Positions 30,943 to 38,612 of a stretch of DNA of 39,866 nucleotides are shown here, piece after piece (position 1 is the stretch's first letter; each line of letters starts with the position of its first letter). The DNA comes from an uncultured Marinoscillum sp. (GTDB lineage: Bacteria; Bacteroidota; Bacteroidia; Cytophagales; MED-G16). The notes under the pieces are model-generated. The model made no database searches and had not been told where the DNA came from. It saw only the letters and a program-made list of their open reading frames with translations. The position numbers were made by a program, and so were the translations under genes. Where the stretch lies: positions 1 through 39,866 of the forward strand of contig CACOMW010000011.1 in assembly GCA_902628365.1 (NCBI GenBank), written 5' to 3'.

Positions 30943-31651
30943 TTTTTTATTTCATATACTAATATCTTTATCCTACTTATTCAATCCTATTGAAAGAACA
31001 TCTTGGATTTATGAATCTAATGGCATCAACGAAGTCAGAATCTATTCTGATAATTATTTTGTAGTATCAAATTATAATATTAATAATAAAAAGTTTATTA
31101 GTACGAAAGGTGGTTTTTATTCTTTTAAGAATAGTAAATATTATGAAGTATTAGAGTTTAATTCCTTAGATTCTTCTTTGGTTGGAGATACTATATTTTA
31201 TTCTGATATTAAAATTGATCTTGATGAAGAAAATAATTTAATAACAGGCATAAGGATCGGAGAAGTAGAATACATTCCTAATCAACCTAATCATGTTCAT
31301 GAATATGATCTTCACGGATCTTGGTTAATGAGTGGTATTGAAAGGAGAGGGGAGATGAGAATGAGAGATGTAAATAGACCAAGAAAGACTATGAAAATGA
31401 TTGCAGGAGGTAGGTTTCAGTGGATAGCATATGATATATCAAAAAAAGGTTTTTACGGAACTGGTGGAGGTACTTTTACTGCAAAAGATGGAAAATATAT
31501 TGAAAATATTGAATTTTTCTCAAGGGATTCTAATACAGTTGGGAATTCATTAGAGTTTGATTTTGAGATTAAAGATAAAGATTGGCATCATAGGGGATTC
31601 AGTTCAAAAGGTGATCCAAAATATGAAATTTGGACACAAAGAAAACAATAG
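30929..31651 (+). CDS. secreted protein of unknown function with a duplicated lipocalin-like domain
   Basis: The 240-residue protein starts with a short hydrophobic segment (about residues 3-17) that should direct export. The mature part has two copies of one domain. In the first, YFVVSNYNINNKKFISTKGG is followed by YEVLEFNSLDSSLVG (about residues 43-90). In the second, RFQWIAYDISKKGFYGTGGG is followed by IENIEFFSRDSNTVG (about residues 158-206) and then WHHRGFSSKGDP. I recall this type of sequence from Bacteroidota proteins labelled membrane or secreted protein and thought to be lipocalin-like, but I cannot assign a function. Starts at 30929 or 30935 are both possible; both overlap dnaN and give the same mature protein. 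Confidence 0.75.
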   Translation: MIMINFLFHILISLSYLFNPIERTSWIYESNGINEVRIYSDNYFVVSNYNINNKKFISTKGGFYSFKNSKYYEVLEFNSLDSSLVGDTIFYSDIKIDLDEENNLITGIRIGEVEYIPNQPNHVHEYDLHGSWLMSGIERRGEMRMRDVNRPRKTMKMIAGGRFQWIAYDISKKGFYGTGGGTFTAKDGKYIENIEFFSRDSNTVGNSLEFDFEIKDKDWHHRGFSSKGDPKYEIWTQRKQ

Positions 31652-31665
31652 TTTATTAAGCTAAT

Positions 31666-31751
31666 GCGCATGTGGCGGAATTGGTAGACGCGCTAGGTTG
31701 AGGGCCTAGTGACCTTAATTGGTCGTGGAAGTTCGAGTCTTCTCATGTGCA
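31666..31751 (+). tRNA. tRNA-Leu(GAG)
   Basis: The acceptor stem GCGCATG (31666-31672) pairs with CATGTGC (31744-31750) with one G-U pair, and A31751 is the discriminator. The D-arm contains TTGGTAGACGCG. The anticodon stem CTAGG/CCTAG encloses the loop TTGAGGG, with anticodon GAG at 31700-31702, which reads CUC and CUU leucine codons. A long variable arm (GACC, six-base loop, GGTC) marks a class II tRNA, and the T-loop is TTCGAGT. The 3' CCA is not encoded. It starts 14 bases after the secreted-protein gene. Confidence 0.96.
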
Positions 31752-31764
31752 CTTTAAATAAAAT

Positions 31765-31789
31765 AATTATCCAAATATTGAGGATAATT
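31765..31789 (-). terminator. hairpin terminator between SCP2 gene and tRNA-Leu
   Basis: AATTATCC (31765-31772) and GGATAATT (31782-31789) form a perfect eight-pair stem with a nine-base loop. On the minus strand the stop codon of the SCP2 gene lies in the distal arm and the stem is followed by ATTTTATTT, a T-rich tail. It is well placed to end the minus-strand unit and could also act on transcripts leaving the tRNA gene. Confidence 0.5.
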
Positions 31790-32066
31790 TCATTGCTAAA
31801 TGCATTTCACCACTGATTTTCATTTTTCCAGACATGAAAGCATTCATGGAACTCATCTCTTTGTTAAGTATTTTCTCAAAATCTTCATTTGATACAGTAA
31901 TAGTACAATCAGCATCTTCATTATTATTTGATACATCTGGTGGTGATACTGTATCATTAATTAATACACAACCATCACTAAAATCAAATTTAATTTTAGC
32001 CTCTATTGATCCGGAATTTTCATTTGACAATTTTCTAATTTTTTCTGTTATATCGTTTAAATTCAT
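31767..32066 (-). CDS. SCP2 sterol-carrier-domain protein
   Basis: The 99-residue protein is a single SCP2 domain. Typical features are the central DADCTITVSNEDFEKIL (about residues 52-68) and the C-terminal FMSGKMKISGEMHLAMKLSSIF (about residues 78-98), the usual fit to the family. SCP2 domains bind hydrophobic ligands such as fatty acids or fatty acyl-CoA; bacteria generally do not make sterols, so lipid binding is the safer expectation. No signal peptide is present, so it should be cytoplasmic. It follows the glutaminyl cyclase-like gene by five bases and is the last gene of the minus-strand run, before the hairpin at 31765-31789. Confidence 0.85.
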   Translation of the reverse strand: MNLNDITEKIRKLSNENSGSIEAKIKFDFSDGCVLINDTVSPPDVSNNNEDADCTITVSNEDFEKILNKEMSSMNAFMSGKMKISGEMHLAMKLSSIFG

Positions 32067-32071
32067 ATTAT

Positions 32072-33151
32072 TTAATTTATAATTTCAATTTCAAAAAGAC
32101 TGGGCCATAATTTACCAGTTACAAATAATTGATTTGTTATACTATTATAGGCTACACCATTTAAAACATCAAATTTTTTATTATAATTTTTTTTATTAAA
32201 TATACCATTTAAATCAAGTATAGATTCAACAATTCCTGTTTCAGGATTAAATATTATTATTTCTTCCTTTCCATAGATATTCGCAAAAATCTTACCTTTT
32301 ACATTTTCTAATTCATTTATCAGTTTGATGGGTCCATTTTTATTGTAAATTTGAATTTTTTTTATAAGTTTATAAGATTCTGGATCAATAAAATATATAG
32401 TTTCTGTGCCATCACTTATTAATAATTTATTATCATATGTAGTAATACCCCATCCTTCATGATTATATTTAAACTCATCAATTTTTTCAAAAGAATTTTT
32501 ATCATATACAAACCCTAAATTTGCTTCCCAAGTTAATTGATATATTTTATTATTAAACACAGTAATTCCTTCTCCAAAATACTTGTTGTCTAAATCTATT
32601 TTTTTTATAGTTTTTCCTGATTTTAATTCTACTTCTTTAAGGCTTGAGAATCCTCTTCTTCCAGTACTTTCAAAAAATCTATTTTTATCAAAAGTTAATC
32701 CTTGCGTATATGCATCTGTATCATGAGGAAAAATATTTTTAATTTTAAATTTTAATTTATTCGGATTATTATTTGGAAATAGATTTATTGATGAATAGTA
32801 TGTTTCTTTTTTATCATTATTAATATGACAAATTAGTTTTATTCTATGTTTACCAACAGAATTAAATTTAGATGAACTAATTCTTCCTGATTCATTTTCA
32901 AAATAGTCGATTGTGTCATTTTTATAAATAACGTAGAACTTTTTAATTATAGATGAATTATCCTTAGCAGCAAATTCTATATCTATTGAATCATTAAAAT
33001 AAATTATATCATTTGAATTTGGTTTTATTAGATTTACTAATGATTTAATTCTTGGACTCTTCTTTATGATATTTTTCTTTTCATTAAAACAAGAAACTAA
33101 AAAAAATATCAAAAAAAGTATTTTATAATTTTTTTGCCAAATCATTTCCAT
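32072..33151 (-). CDS. glutaminyl-peptide cyclotransferase-like lipoprotein
   Basis: The 359-residue protein has a lipoprotein signal: a hydrophobic segment ending in LVSC, with Cys21 as the lipidated residue, so it should be in the envelope. Residues of about 40-130 form a separate N-terminal region with an IKFFYVIYKND-like segment. The C-terminal two thirds match the glutamine cyclotransferase beta-propeller: FPHDTDAYTQGLTF near 138, FESTGRRGFSSL, YFGEGITVFNNKIYQLTW near 187, and LLISDGTETIYFIDP. Enzymes of this group turn an N-terminal glutamine into pyroglutamate, which protects exported proteins from aminopeptidases. The start overlaps the preceding gene by 29 bases; Met3 is an equally possible start. 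Confidence 0.85.
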   Translation of the reverse strand: MEMIWQKNYKILFLIFFLVSCFNEKKNIIKKSPRIKSLVNLIKPNSNDIIYFNDSIDIEFAAKDNSSIIKKFYVIYKNDTIDYFENESGRISSSKFNSVGKHRIKLICHINNDKKETYYSSINLFPNNNPNKLKFKIKNIFPHDTDAYTQGLTFDKNRFFESTGRRGFSSLKEVELKSGKTIKKIDLDNKYFGEGITVFNNKIYQLTWEANLGFVYDKNSFEKIDEFKYNHEGWGITTYDNKLLISDGTETIYFIDPESYKLIKKIQIYNKNGPIKLINELENVKGKIFANIYGKEEIIIFNPETGIVESILDLNGIFNKKNYNKKFDVLNGVAYNSITNQLFVTGKLWPSLFEIEIIN

Positions 33152-33734
33152 TTTTTGTTAAATTAAAACCTATACCTATTTTTAAGTTCTCATAATCTAG
33201 AATATCAATCTTTCTAAGATATTTTTTCTGAACTAAAGTTTTAAAAGTTCTACTAATTGATGCTTTTGCCGCTTTTAATTTTTTACATTCTCCTCTTATG
33301 ATTCCTTTTTTATGATTTCCGTCCGATCTAATAAATTTTCTTCTACAAATTTCAATAAATTTTCTAGAATTTTTTTTATATATACTATTTTTAGAAAATT
33401 TATTAAGATACCCATCTCTTTTAAGTTTCAAATTAAAAAAAGACACAAGTGGTTCATAAAAACATATATGAGCTGACCCATTGGAATTTGGTTCTATATT
33501 TGATAGTTGAGTAAATGGATATTTTACTTTTAATTTATCAAGTTTTGTTTTTAAACTTATATAATCTTTGATCGATCCATTTTCCATTTTCTTAATAATG
33601 GATTTTGCTTTTTTTAGATTTGAATAAGTTATTATTGAATTTTCAAAAGCATCAGAATTCAAAGATAAATTTTCATCTATCATATTTTTTTTAGCTAAGA
33701 TAAGGATATGTTTTTGTAGTGTAGAAAGATACAT
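33123..33734 (-). CDS. unrecognised protein with a winged-helix-like C-terminus
   Basis: I do not recognise this 203-residue protein. It is strongly basic. The start LSTLQKHILILAKKN resembles the first helix of a winged-helix domain, and the end, KAAKASISRTFKTLVQKKYLR followed by IGFNLTKNGNDLAKKL (about residues 155-203), resembles the recognition helix and wing of MarR- or ArsR-like regulators. The middle (about residues 70-135) has no pattern I know. A DNA-binding role is thus possible but unproven. The 29-base overlap with the glutaminyl cyclase-like gene indicates co-expression. A promoter could lie in the nested inverted-repeat region at 33744-33805, whose nearest edge is ten bases upstream of its start. 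Confidence 0.6.
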   Translation of the reverse strand: MYLSTLQKHILILAKKNMIDENLSLNSDAFENSIITYSNLKKAKSIIKKMENGSIKDYISLKTKLDKLKVKYPFTQLSNIEPNSNGSAHICFYEPLVSFFNLKLKRDGYLNKFSKNSIYKKNSRKFIEICRRKFIRSDGNHKKGIIRGECKKLKAAKASISRTFKTLVQKKYLRKIDILDYENLKIGIGFNLTKNGNDLAKKL

Positions 33735-33743
33735 TTATCAAAA

Positions 33744-33805
33744 GATGCTATCGTATAAATATACGAAAAAAATTTTAGAAAATTAATTTTCTAAAAAATA
33801 GCATC
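33744..33805. repeat. nested inverted-repeat element containing a terminator-like palindrome
   Basis: An outer inverted repeat, GATGCTAT (33744-33751) and ATAGCATC (33798-33805), encloses two internal palindromes. One is TCGTATAAATATACGA at 33751-33766, two seven-base arms around AA. The other is a perfect 24-base palindrome at 33773-33796 that includes the stop codon of the beta-barrel gene. On the minus strand the 24-base palindrome is followed by a run of seven T residues, as in an intrinsic terminator. Folded as a whole the element would make a three-way junction. A TATATTTA sequence in the smaller palindrome is one base off a -7 box. Confidence 0.65.
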
Positions 33806-36331
33806 GGATCCTTCATAATCTGCTGTTCCACCTCTTTGAAAAGATCTTCTTTTGTTTTGATTTATTCTGTATTGAAATGATACTCTAAATTCTTGAGTTC
33901 TTCTCCAAGCAAATTCTCCAATTGTCTTAAAATTATCTCCTTCTCTTTCATATCTTCTTAATCTTGTTTTAAGTAAATCTCTAACATTTAAACTAATAGT
34001 TCCTTTCTTATTTTTAAAAATATCTTTAGATAATCCCAAATCTATTGCATAAGAAGATAAATTTTTTCCTTGTGGATCTTCAGAAGGACCTCTATAATCA
34101 AATGTTATTTGACCATCAAGACTTTTGTTAAACATTTTTATATTATTATTTAGTCTTGTTCTCCAACTATATGACTTAGCATAAAAATTTTGATCTAGAT
34201 ATTGTCCTTTAGTTTCTGATTGAAAAAAATTAAATGAACCTGTAGTGCTGAGCCAATCGGTGTAATCAATATTCCCATTTAATTCAATACCATAAGCATT
34301 CGTATAACCTAAGTTAACTGGTTTGTATATAGAATATCCTTTATCGTTAACATCTAAAATTCTTTCAATTTCGTCGTTTGTATATCTATAATAAGAACCT
34401 ATATAAAAGTTTCCTGATTTAAATTCTTTGAGAAATCCTATTTCATATGAATCTGTTAGTTCTGGCTCTAAAAAAGGGTTACCAGTAAATGTAGATCTTG
34501 AATCTCCTAAACCATAAAAGGGATTCAAATCCCAAAATCTTGGTCTTCTTAATCTTTTACTATAACTAACTTGTAATGATTCTTTATCACTAAATTTATA
34601 AGTCGCAAATGCAGATGGAAAAAAGTTAGAATATTTTAATTTAGTAGTTTCATTAGTTTCAATTAAATTAGCAAAGAAATCAGTATTTTCATATCTTAAA
34701 CCCAATTGGTATGAAAAACTTCCATGTTGGTTTGCAAACTGTGTATATAATGAGTTTACATCTTGATAATAATCATATTTGTTAGATGGTGGTATTCTTC
34801 TCCATTCAGAACTTGGAGATAACTGTTCAGCAAAAAAATCACTTTTCATTTTATCATAATCTCTTTTATAACCAAATTCTATTTTGCCCATTTCCTTATT
34901 AAATGGATATACATAATCTAATCTGATACTTTGATCATAACGATCACTTGTTTGTGTTGATCTTTGATTAATTACTCTTGAAGTATTATAATTTGTTTCT
35001 TCGTATAAATTATTACTATCACTAGTATTATCACTCCACGAAAAGTTAATCTTTAAATTGTGTCCTCTTTTTTTAAAATTTTTAGTATAGGAAAAACTGT
35101 AACTAACATTATCATAATCACTTTCTGAGTTTTCATTTCTTAAACTTTTTGCAATTTCTACGTTAGATGAATTATAATCGACATAGTTATTGACGCTTGT
35201 TCCGTCTCTGCTACCAAATCGGCTACTAAAAGAAAAATTAAAAATATTATTTTTGTTTGGATAAAATGAAAATCCAGCTCTGGTTCCAAAGGAGAGGCTA
35301 TTACTTGTTCTGTCTCTGTTTGTAAGTGAAGTATATGTTGTATCAGGTAGAAAAAAATCAGAGTCTGTATATCCACCACCTTTAGTTTCTCTCAAACTTG
35401 TATTAATACTAGCAAAAACTGAAAATTTACTTTTTCTATAATTAAAACTTGACGATATTCCATATTGACTTGGATATCCTCCATTCACATTTACTGAACC
35501 ACTTAATCCTTTCATCCTTTCCTTTTTTAAAATAATATTTATAATTCCAGCAGAACCTTCAGCACTGTATCTAGCAGAGGGATTTGTTATTATTTCAACT
35601 TTGTCAATTTCATTTCCTTGTAATTGTTTGAATGCATTTGCACCATCTAAACCCATCATACTTGCAGGTTTTCCATCCACTAATATTCTAACACTTTCTG
35701 ATCCTCTTAGACTTATATTTCCTTCAATATCTAAATCAATAGATGGTATATTTTCCAAAATTTCTTCTGCAGTTCCTCCTTTGTTACTTAAATCTTTTCC
35801 AACATTAAATACTCTTTTATCAAGCTTTAATTCAAGGCTACTCTTTTCAGCTCTTACAGTTACTTCATCTAGACTAGTAGCGTCTGATGATAAATAGATA
35901 TCTTTTAAATCTATATCTGTATTTTGAAAAGAGAATGATAAATCTATATTTTTATTTTCATATCCAACATATGACACATTAGCATATAGGTTAAATCCTC
36001 TATTTGGAATAGTCATTTGAGAAGTTCTATTTTCTCTAATTTTTTTCATTACGTCTCTCGGATTGAACTCTATTTTAAATTTTCCATTTTCATCTGATAT
36101 ACCTCCTGAAACTAAAATTGAGTCTTTAGTGAAAATACTGATCGAGGCGAAAGATAATCCTTCATTTGATTCAGAATCTAGTAATTTACCTTTAAGAGAC
36201 ATAGTTGACATTTGAAAATTTTGATAAGAACCTTGTGACCACTGTGGTCTTCCTTGTGAAAGCAATTCTAAAGAAATAAGTAAAAGGAATGTTAGAAGGT
36301 AGTGTTTCAACATAAACTTACAACGAAACAT
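33791..36331 (-). CDS. outer-membrane beta-barrel receptor with carboxypeptidase-like regulatory domain
   Basis: The 846-residue protein has a signal peptide (best start Met7 at 36313, MLKHYLLTFLLLISLELLSQG). A carboxypeptidase regulatory-like domain lies at about residues 48-135, and a TonB-dependent plug domain at about 155-270, with EEILENIPSIDLDIEGNISL, VRILVDGKPASM and NPSARYSAEGSAGIINIILKK. The rest is a large barrel rich in aromatic and polar residues, with SYSKRLRRPRFWDLNPFYG near 580. This is the Bacteroidota outer-membrane beta-barrel group related to TonB-dependent receptors. The ligand is unknown, and no SusD-like lipoprotein or degradative enzyme is adjacent to suggest a glycan. 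A TAGCTTTG box lies upstream, and the stop codon sits in the palindrome at 33773-33796. Confidence 0.87.
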   Translation of the reverse strand: MFRCKFMLKHYLLTFLLLISLELLSQGRPQWSQGSYQNFQMSTMSLKGKLLDSESNEGLSFASISIFTKDSILVSGGISDENGKFKIEFNPRDVMKKIRENRTSQMTIPNRGFNLYANVSYVGYENKNIDLSFSFQNTDIDLKDIYLSSDATSLDEVTVRAEKSSLELKLDKRVFNVGKDLSNKGGTAEEILENIPSIDLDIEGNISLRGSESVRILVDGKPASMMGLDGANAFKQLQGNEIDKVEIITNPSARYSAEGSAGIINIILKKERMKGLSGSVNVNGGYPSQYGISSSFNYRKSKFSVFASINTSLRETKGGGYTDSDFFLPDTTYTSLTNRDRTSNSLSFGTRAGFSFYPNKNNIFNFSFSSRFGSRDGTSVNNYVDYNSSNVEIAKSLRNENSESDYDNVSYSFSYTKNFKKRGHNLKINFSWSDNTSDSNNLYEETNYNTSRVINQRSTQTSDRYDQSIRLDYVYPFNKEMGKIEFGYKRDYDKMKSDFFAEQLSPSSEWRRIPPSNKYDYYQDVNSLYTQFANQHGSFSYQLGLRYENTDFFANLIETNETTKLKYSNFFPSAFATYKFSDKESLQVSYSKRLRRPRFWDLNPFYGLGDSRSTFTGNPFLEPELTDSYEIGFLKEFKSGNFYIGSYYRYTNDEIERILDVNDKGYSIYKPVNLGYTNAYGIELNGNIDYTDWLSTTGSFNFFQSETKGQYLDQNFYAKSYSWRTRLNNNIKMFNKSLDGQITFDYRGPSEDPQGKNLSSYAIDLGLSKDIFKNKKGTISLNVRDLLKTRLRRYEREGDNFKTIGEFAWRRTQEFRVSFQYRINQNKRRSFQRGGTADYEGSDAIF

Positions 36332-36358
36332 TTGTTAAAAAGGTTTTTTAATTAAAGG

Positions 36359-36366
36359 CAAAGCTA
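36359..36366 (-). promoter_or_regulatory. possible Bacteroidota -7 box for the beta-barrel receptor gene
   Basis: On the minus strand this reads TAGCTTTG followed by C, an exact match to the extended -7 consensus TAnnTTTGC. It overlaps the stop codon of the GntP gene and lies 28 bases upstream of the receptor ATG at 36331. No clear -33 element is seen. It suggests the receptor can be transcribed separately from the pyrR-pyrB-gntP unit. Confidence 0.4.
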
Positions 36367-37683
36367 TGTAATTATTATATATATAACTATTATGGTAATA
36401 AAGCTAGCAATTCCTTGAAATAATGTCATTAATGTAAATTTTTTATACCCTTCTGATATATTCAATGATGTACTTTGTGTAACTATCCAAAAATACGAAT
36501 CATTAGCGTGAGATACAGTCATAGCTCCAGAACCCAATGAGGCTACAATTAATGCAATCATCCAAGGGTCTGAAATATTCATACTTTGTAAAATTGGAAA
36601 TAAAATAGAGCTTCCTATAATTAAAGATGAAGTACTTGAGCCTTGACTGGTTTTTAATAAAGCGCAAACAATAAAAGATAAAAATAAAATATAAATAGGA
36701 CTAAGTGATAAATTTATGGCTGATTGATTTATAATATTAGAAAGATCACTATTCTTAAGAACCTCACCAAAAGCTCCTCCTAATGAAGTTAAGATTAGTA
36801 TTGGACCACTAATTTTTAGTGAATTTTGTATCCATTTTTTTTTATTATTTTGACTTTTGCTTGGTAATAAGAAACAAATAATTGTTCCAATGGAGATTGC
36901 TATTAATGGATTTCCTAATATTTTTAAAATTTGAAAAATAGAGTTTGAATTTTCGTTAAGTTCTATAATATTTAAGAAAGTACTTGAGCCAATAAGAAGC
37001 GTAGGAGTTAAGATAACCAAGAAGGGTAGAATAAGTTTTTTGTTATTTATTTTTTTAATTTTATTTAAATCTATTTGAATGTTTTTACTAAACTTTTTTG
37101 CATAGAAAAAAGATATAAGTGATGAAGGAATAGATACTATGGATCCAATTATTATGGCATATCCTATATATTGATTAGCATTTAAGTTACTAATAGCCGC
37201 AAGCGGGCCTGGAGTAGGAGGTATCAAAGTGTGGGAAGTATATAATCCTCCTGATAAAGAAAGATTGAGACTTGCTAATGAAATATTTGAACTAGATACA
37301 ATTGATTTTGAAATACTATTTAAAATTAAAAAACCAGAATCACAAAATACTACAATTCCTAAAAACAGTCCTAAAAAATTCAATGATAATATTGAATTAT
37401 TTTTAAATTTTGAAAGTATAAGGTTTCCAAACATTTTAATTGATCCAGTTTCTTTTAAAAATTCTCCCATTATTATACTAAAAACAATAATTAATCCAAT
37501 AGATTTTAAGGTATTACCAAATCCATTTTTGATGGAGTCTATTATTTCAAATAATGGTAAACCCATAAGTATTCCACATAAAAAACAAGCAAAAAAAAGA
37601 CTAAAAATAGGGTGCCAATTAAATTTTGATGTTGTAATAATTATAAATAAAATAGATAATGCTAAGTATAAAAATATTATCAT
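36364..37683 (-). CDS. GntP family permease
   Basis: The 439-residue protein is hydrophobic throughout, with around twelve membrane segments. It matches the GntP gluconate/H+ symporter family in SHTLIPPTPGPLAAISNL (about residues 151-168), GAFGEVLK near 305 and the C-terminal LGSGAMTVSHANDSYFWIVTQ (about residues 385-405). Family members import gluconate, fructuronate, glycerate or related sugar acids. The substrate cannot be read from sequence. The gene begins two bases after the pyrB stop, so it is almost certainly co-transcribed with pyrR and pyrB, although no known pyrimidine link exists for this family. Glycerate is one candidate because a glycerate kinase gene is at 8170-9297. Confidence 0.88.
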   Translation of the reverse strand: MIIFLYLALSILFIIITTSKFNWHPIFSLFFACFLCGILMGLPLFEIIDSIKNGFGNTLKSIGLIIVFSIIMGEFLKETGSIKMFGNLILSKFKNNSILSLNFLGLFLGIVVFCDSGFLILNSISKSIVSSSNISLASLNLSLSGGLYTSHTLIPPTPGPLAAISNLNANQYIGYAIIIGSIVSIPSSLISFFYAKKFSKNIQIDLNKIKKINNKKLILPFLVILTPTLLIGSSTFLNIIELNENSNSIFQILKILGNPLIAISIGTIICFLLPSKSQNNKKKWIQNSLKISGPILILTSLGGAFGEVLKNSDLSNIINQSAINLSLSPIYILFLSFIVCALLKTSQGSSTSSLIIGSSILFPILQSMNISDPWMIALIVASLGSGAMTVSHANDSYFWIVTQSTSLNISEGYKKFTLMTLFQGIASFITIIVIYIIIT

Positions 37684-37685
37684 TC

Positions 37686-38612
37686 TTATTTTATATTAAG
37701 TGATAATAAATATAGGATTGCCATTCTAATAGCAACACCGTTTTCTACTTGATTTAAAATTATAGATCTTGATGAATCAGCAACGTCACTACTGATTTCA
37801 ATACCTCTATTTATTGGACCAGGATGCATTATTATTAGATCTTTATTTATGGATTTCAGTAATTTATTATTAATTCCAAAATATAAGCTATATTCTCTCA
37901 AAGATGGAAAATATTTTACTTCTTGCCTTTCAAGTTGAATCCTTAGAACGTTAGCTACATCCGCCCATTCTAATGCTTTTTTAATATTATTTTCAACAAT
38001 TATATCAAGATCAGATATATGTTTGGGAATTAATGTTTTTGGTCCACATACCATAACTTTAGCTCCTAATTTTTTTAATAGAAAAATATTTGAAATTGCA
38101 ACTCTAGAATGAATAATATCACCAATGATTGCAATTTTTTTATTATTGATATTTCCTAATTTTTCTTTAATAGAGTAAGCATCTAATAATGCCTGAGTAG
38201 GGTGTTCATGTGATCCATCACCTGCATTTACTACACTTGCATCAACATTATTTGCAATAAATTGAGGTACTCCTGGACTTGAATGACGAATGACCATAAT
38301 ATCAACCTTCATTACTAAAATATTTTTAATTGTATCAAGTAAACTTTCACCCTTTTTTACAGAACTTCCAGAAGAAGAAAAATTTAAAATTTCTGCTGAT
38401 AATCTTTTTTCTGCTAGTTCAAATGAAAGTTTTGTTCTAGTACTATTTTCAAAAAATACATTTGCAATTGTTATATGCCTTAATGAGGGTACTTTTTTTA
38501 TAGGTCTAGTTAGAACTTCTTTGAATCTATCAGCTGTATTAAAAATTAAATCAATTTCATTAAGGTCCAAATTTTTAATACCTAAAAGATGCTTATTATT
38601 GAGTAAATTCAT
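37686..38612 (-). CDS. pyrB: aspartate carbamoyltransferase catalytic chain
   Basis: The 308-residue enzyme joins carbamoyl phosphate and aspartate in the first committed step of pyrimidine synthesis. Carbamoyl-phosphate binding is by ENSTRTKLSFE (Ser57-Thr60). The mobile-loop lysine is in SVKKGESLLDT near residue 87, VIRHSSPG is near 108, and GSHEHPTQALLDAY is near 134. The aspartate-binding RIQLER is near 219, and HPGPINRGIEI near the C-terminus separates it from ornithine carbamoyltransferase. No regulatory chain gene (pyrI) is nearby, as expected for the Bacillus-like type. It begins on the base directly after the pyrR stop. Confidence 0.96.
   Translation of the reverse strand: MNLLNNKHLLGIKNLDLNEIDLIFNTADRFKEVLTRPIKKVPSLRHITIANVFFENSTRTKLSFELAEKRLSAEILNFSSSGSSVKKGESLLDTIKNILVMKVDIMVIRHSSPGVPQFIANNVDASVVNAGDGSHEHPTQALLDAYSIKEKLGNINNKKIAIIGDIIHSRVAISNIFLLKKLGAKVMVCGPKTLIPKHISDLDIIVENNIKKALEWADVANVLRIQLERQEVKYFPSLREYSLYFGINNKLLKSINKDLIIMHPGPINRGIEISSDVADSSRSIILNQVENGVAIRMAILYLLSLNIK

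Noticed and set aside
35601-35897. Plus-strand open frame opposite the beta-barrel receptor plug domain
   Set aside because: It is antisense to a conserved plug domain and has no features of its own.
37229-37699. Long open frame on the plus strand opposite the GntP gene
   Set aside because: It lies wholly antisense to a clear permease, has no recognisable domain, and its composition is explained by the AT-rich complementary strand.
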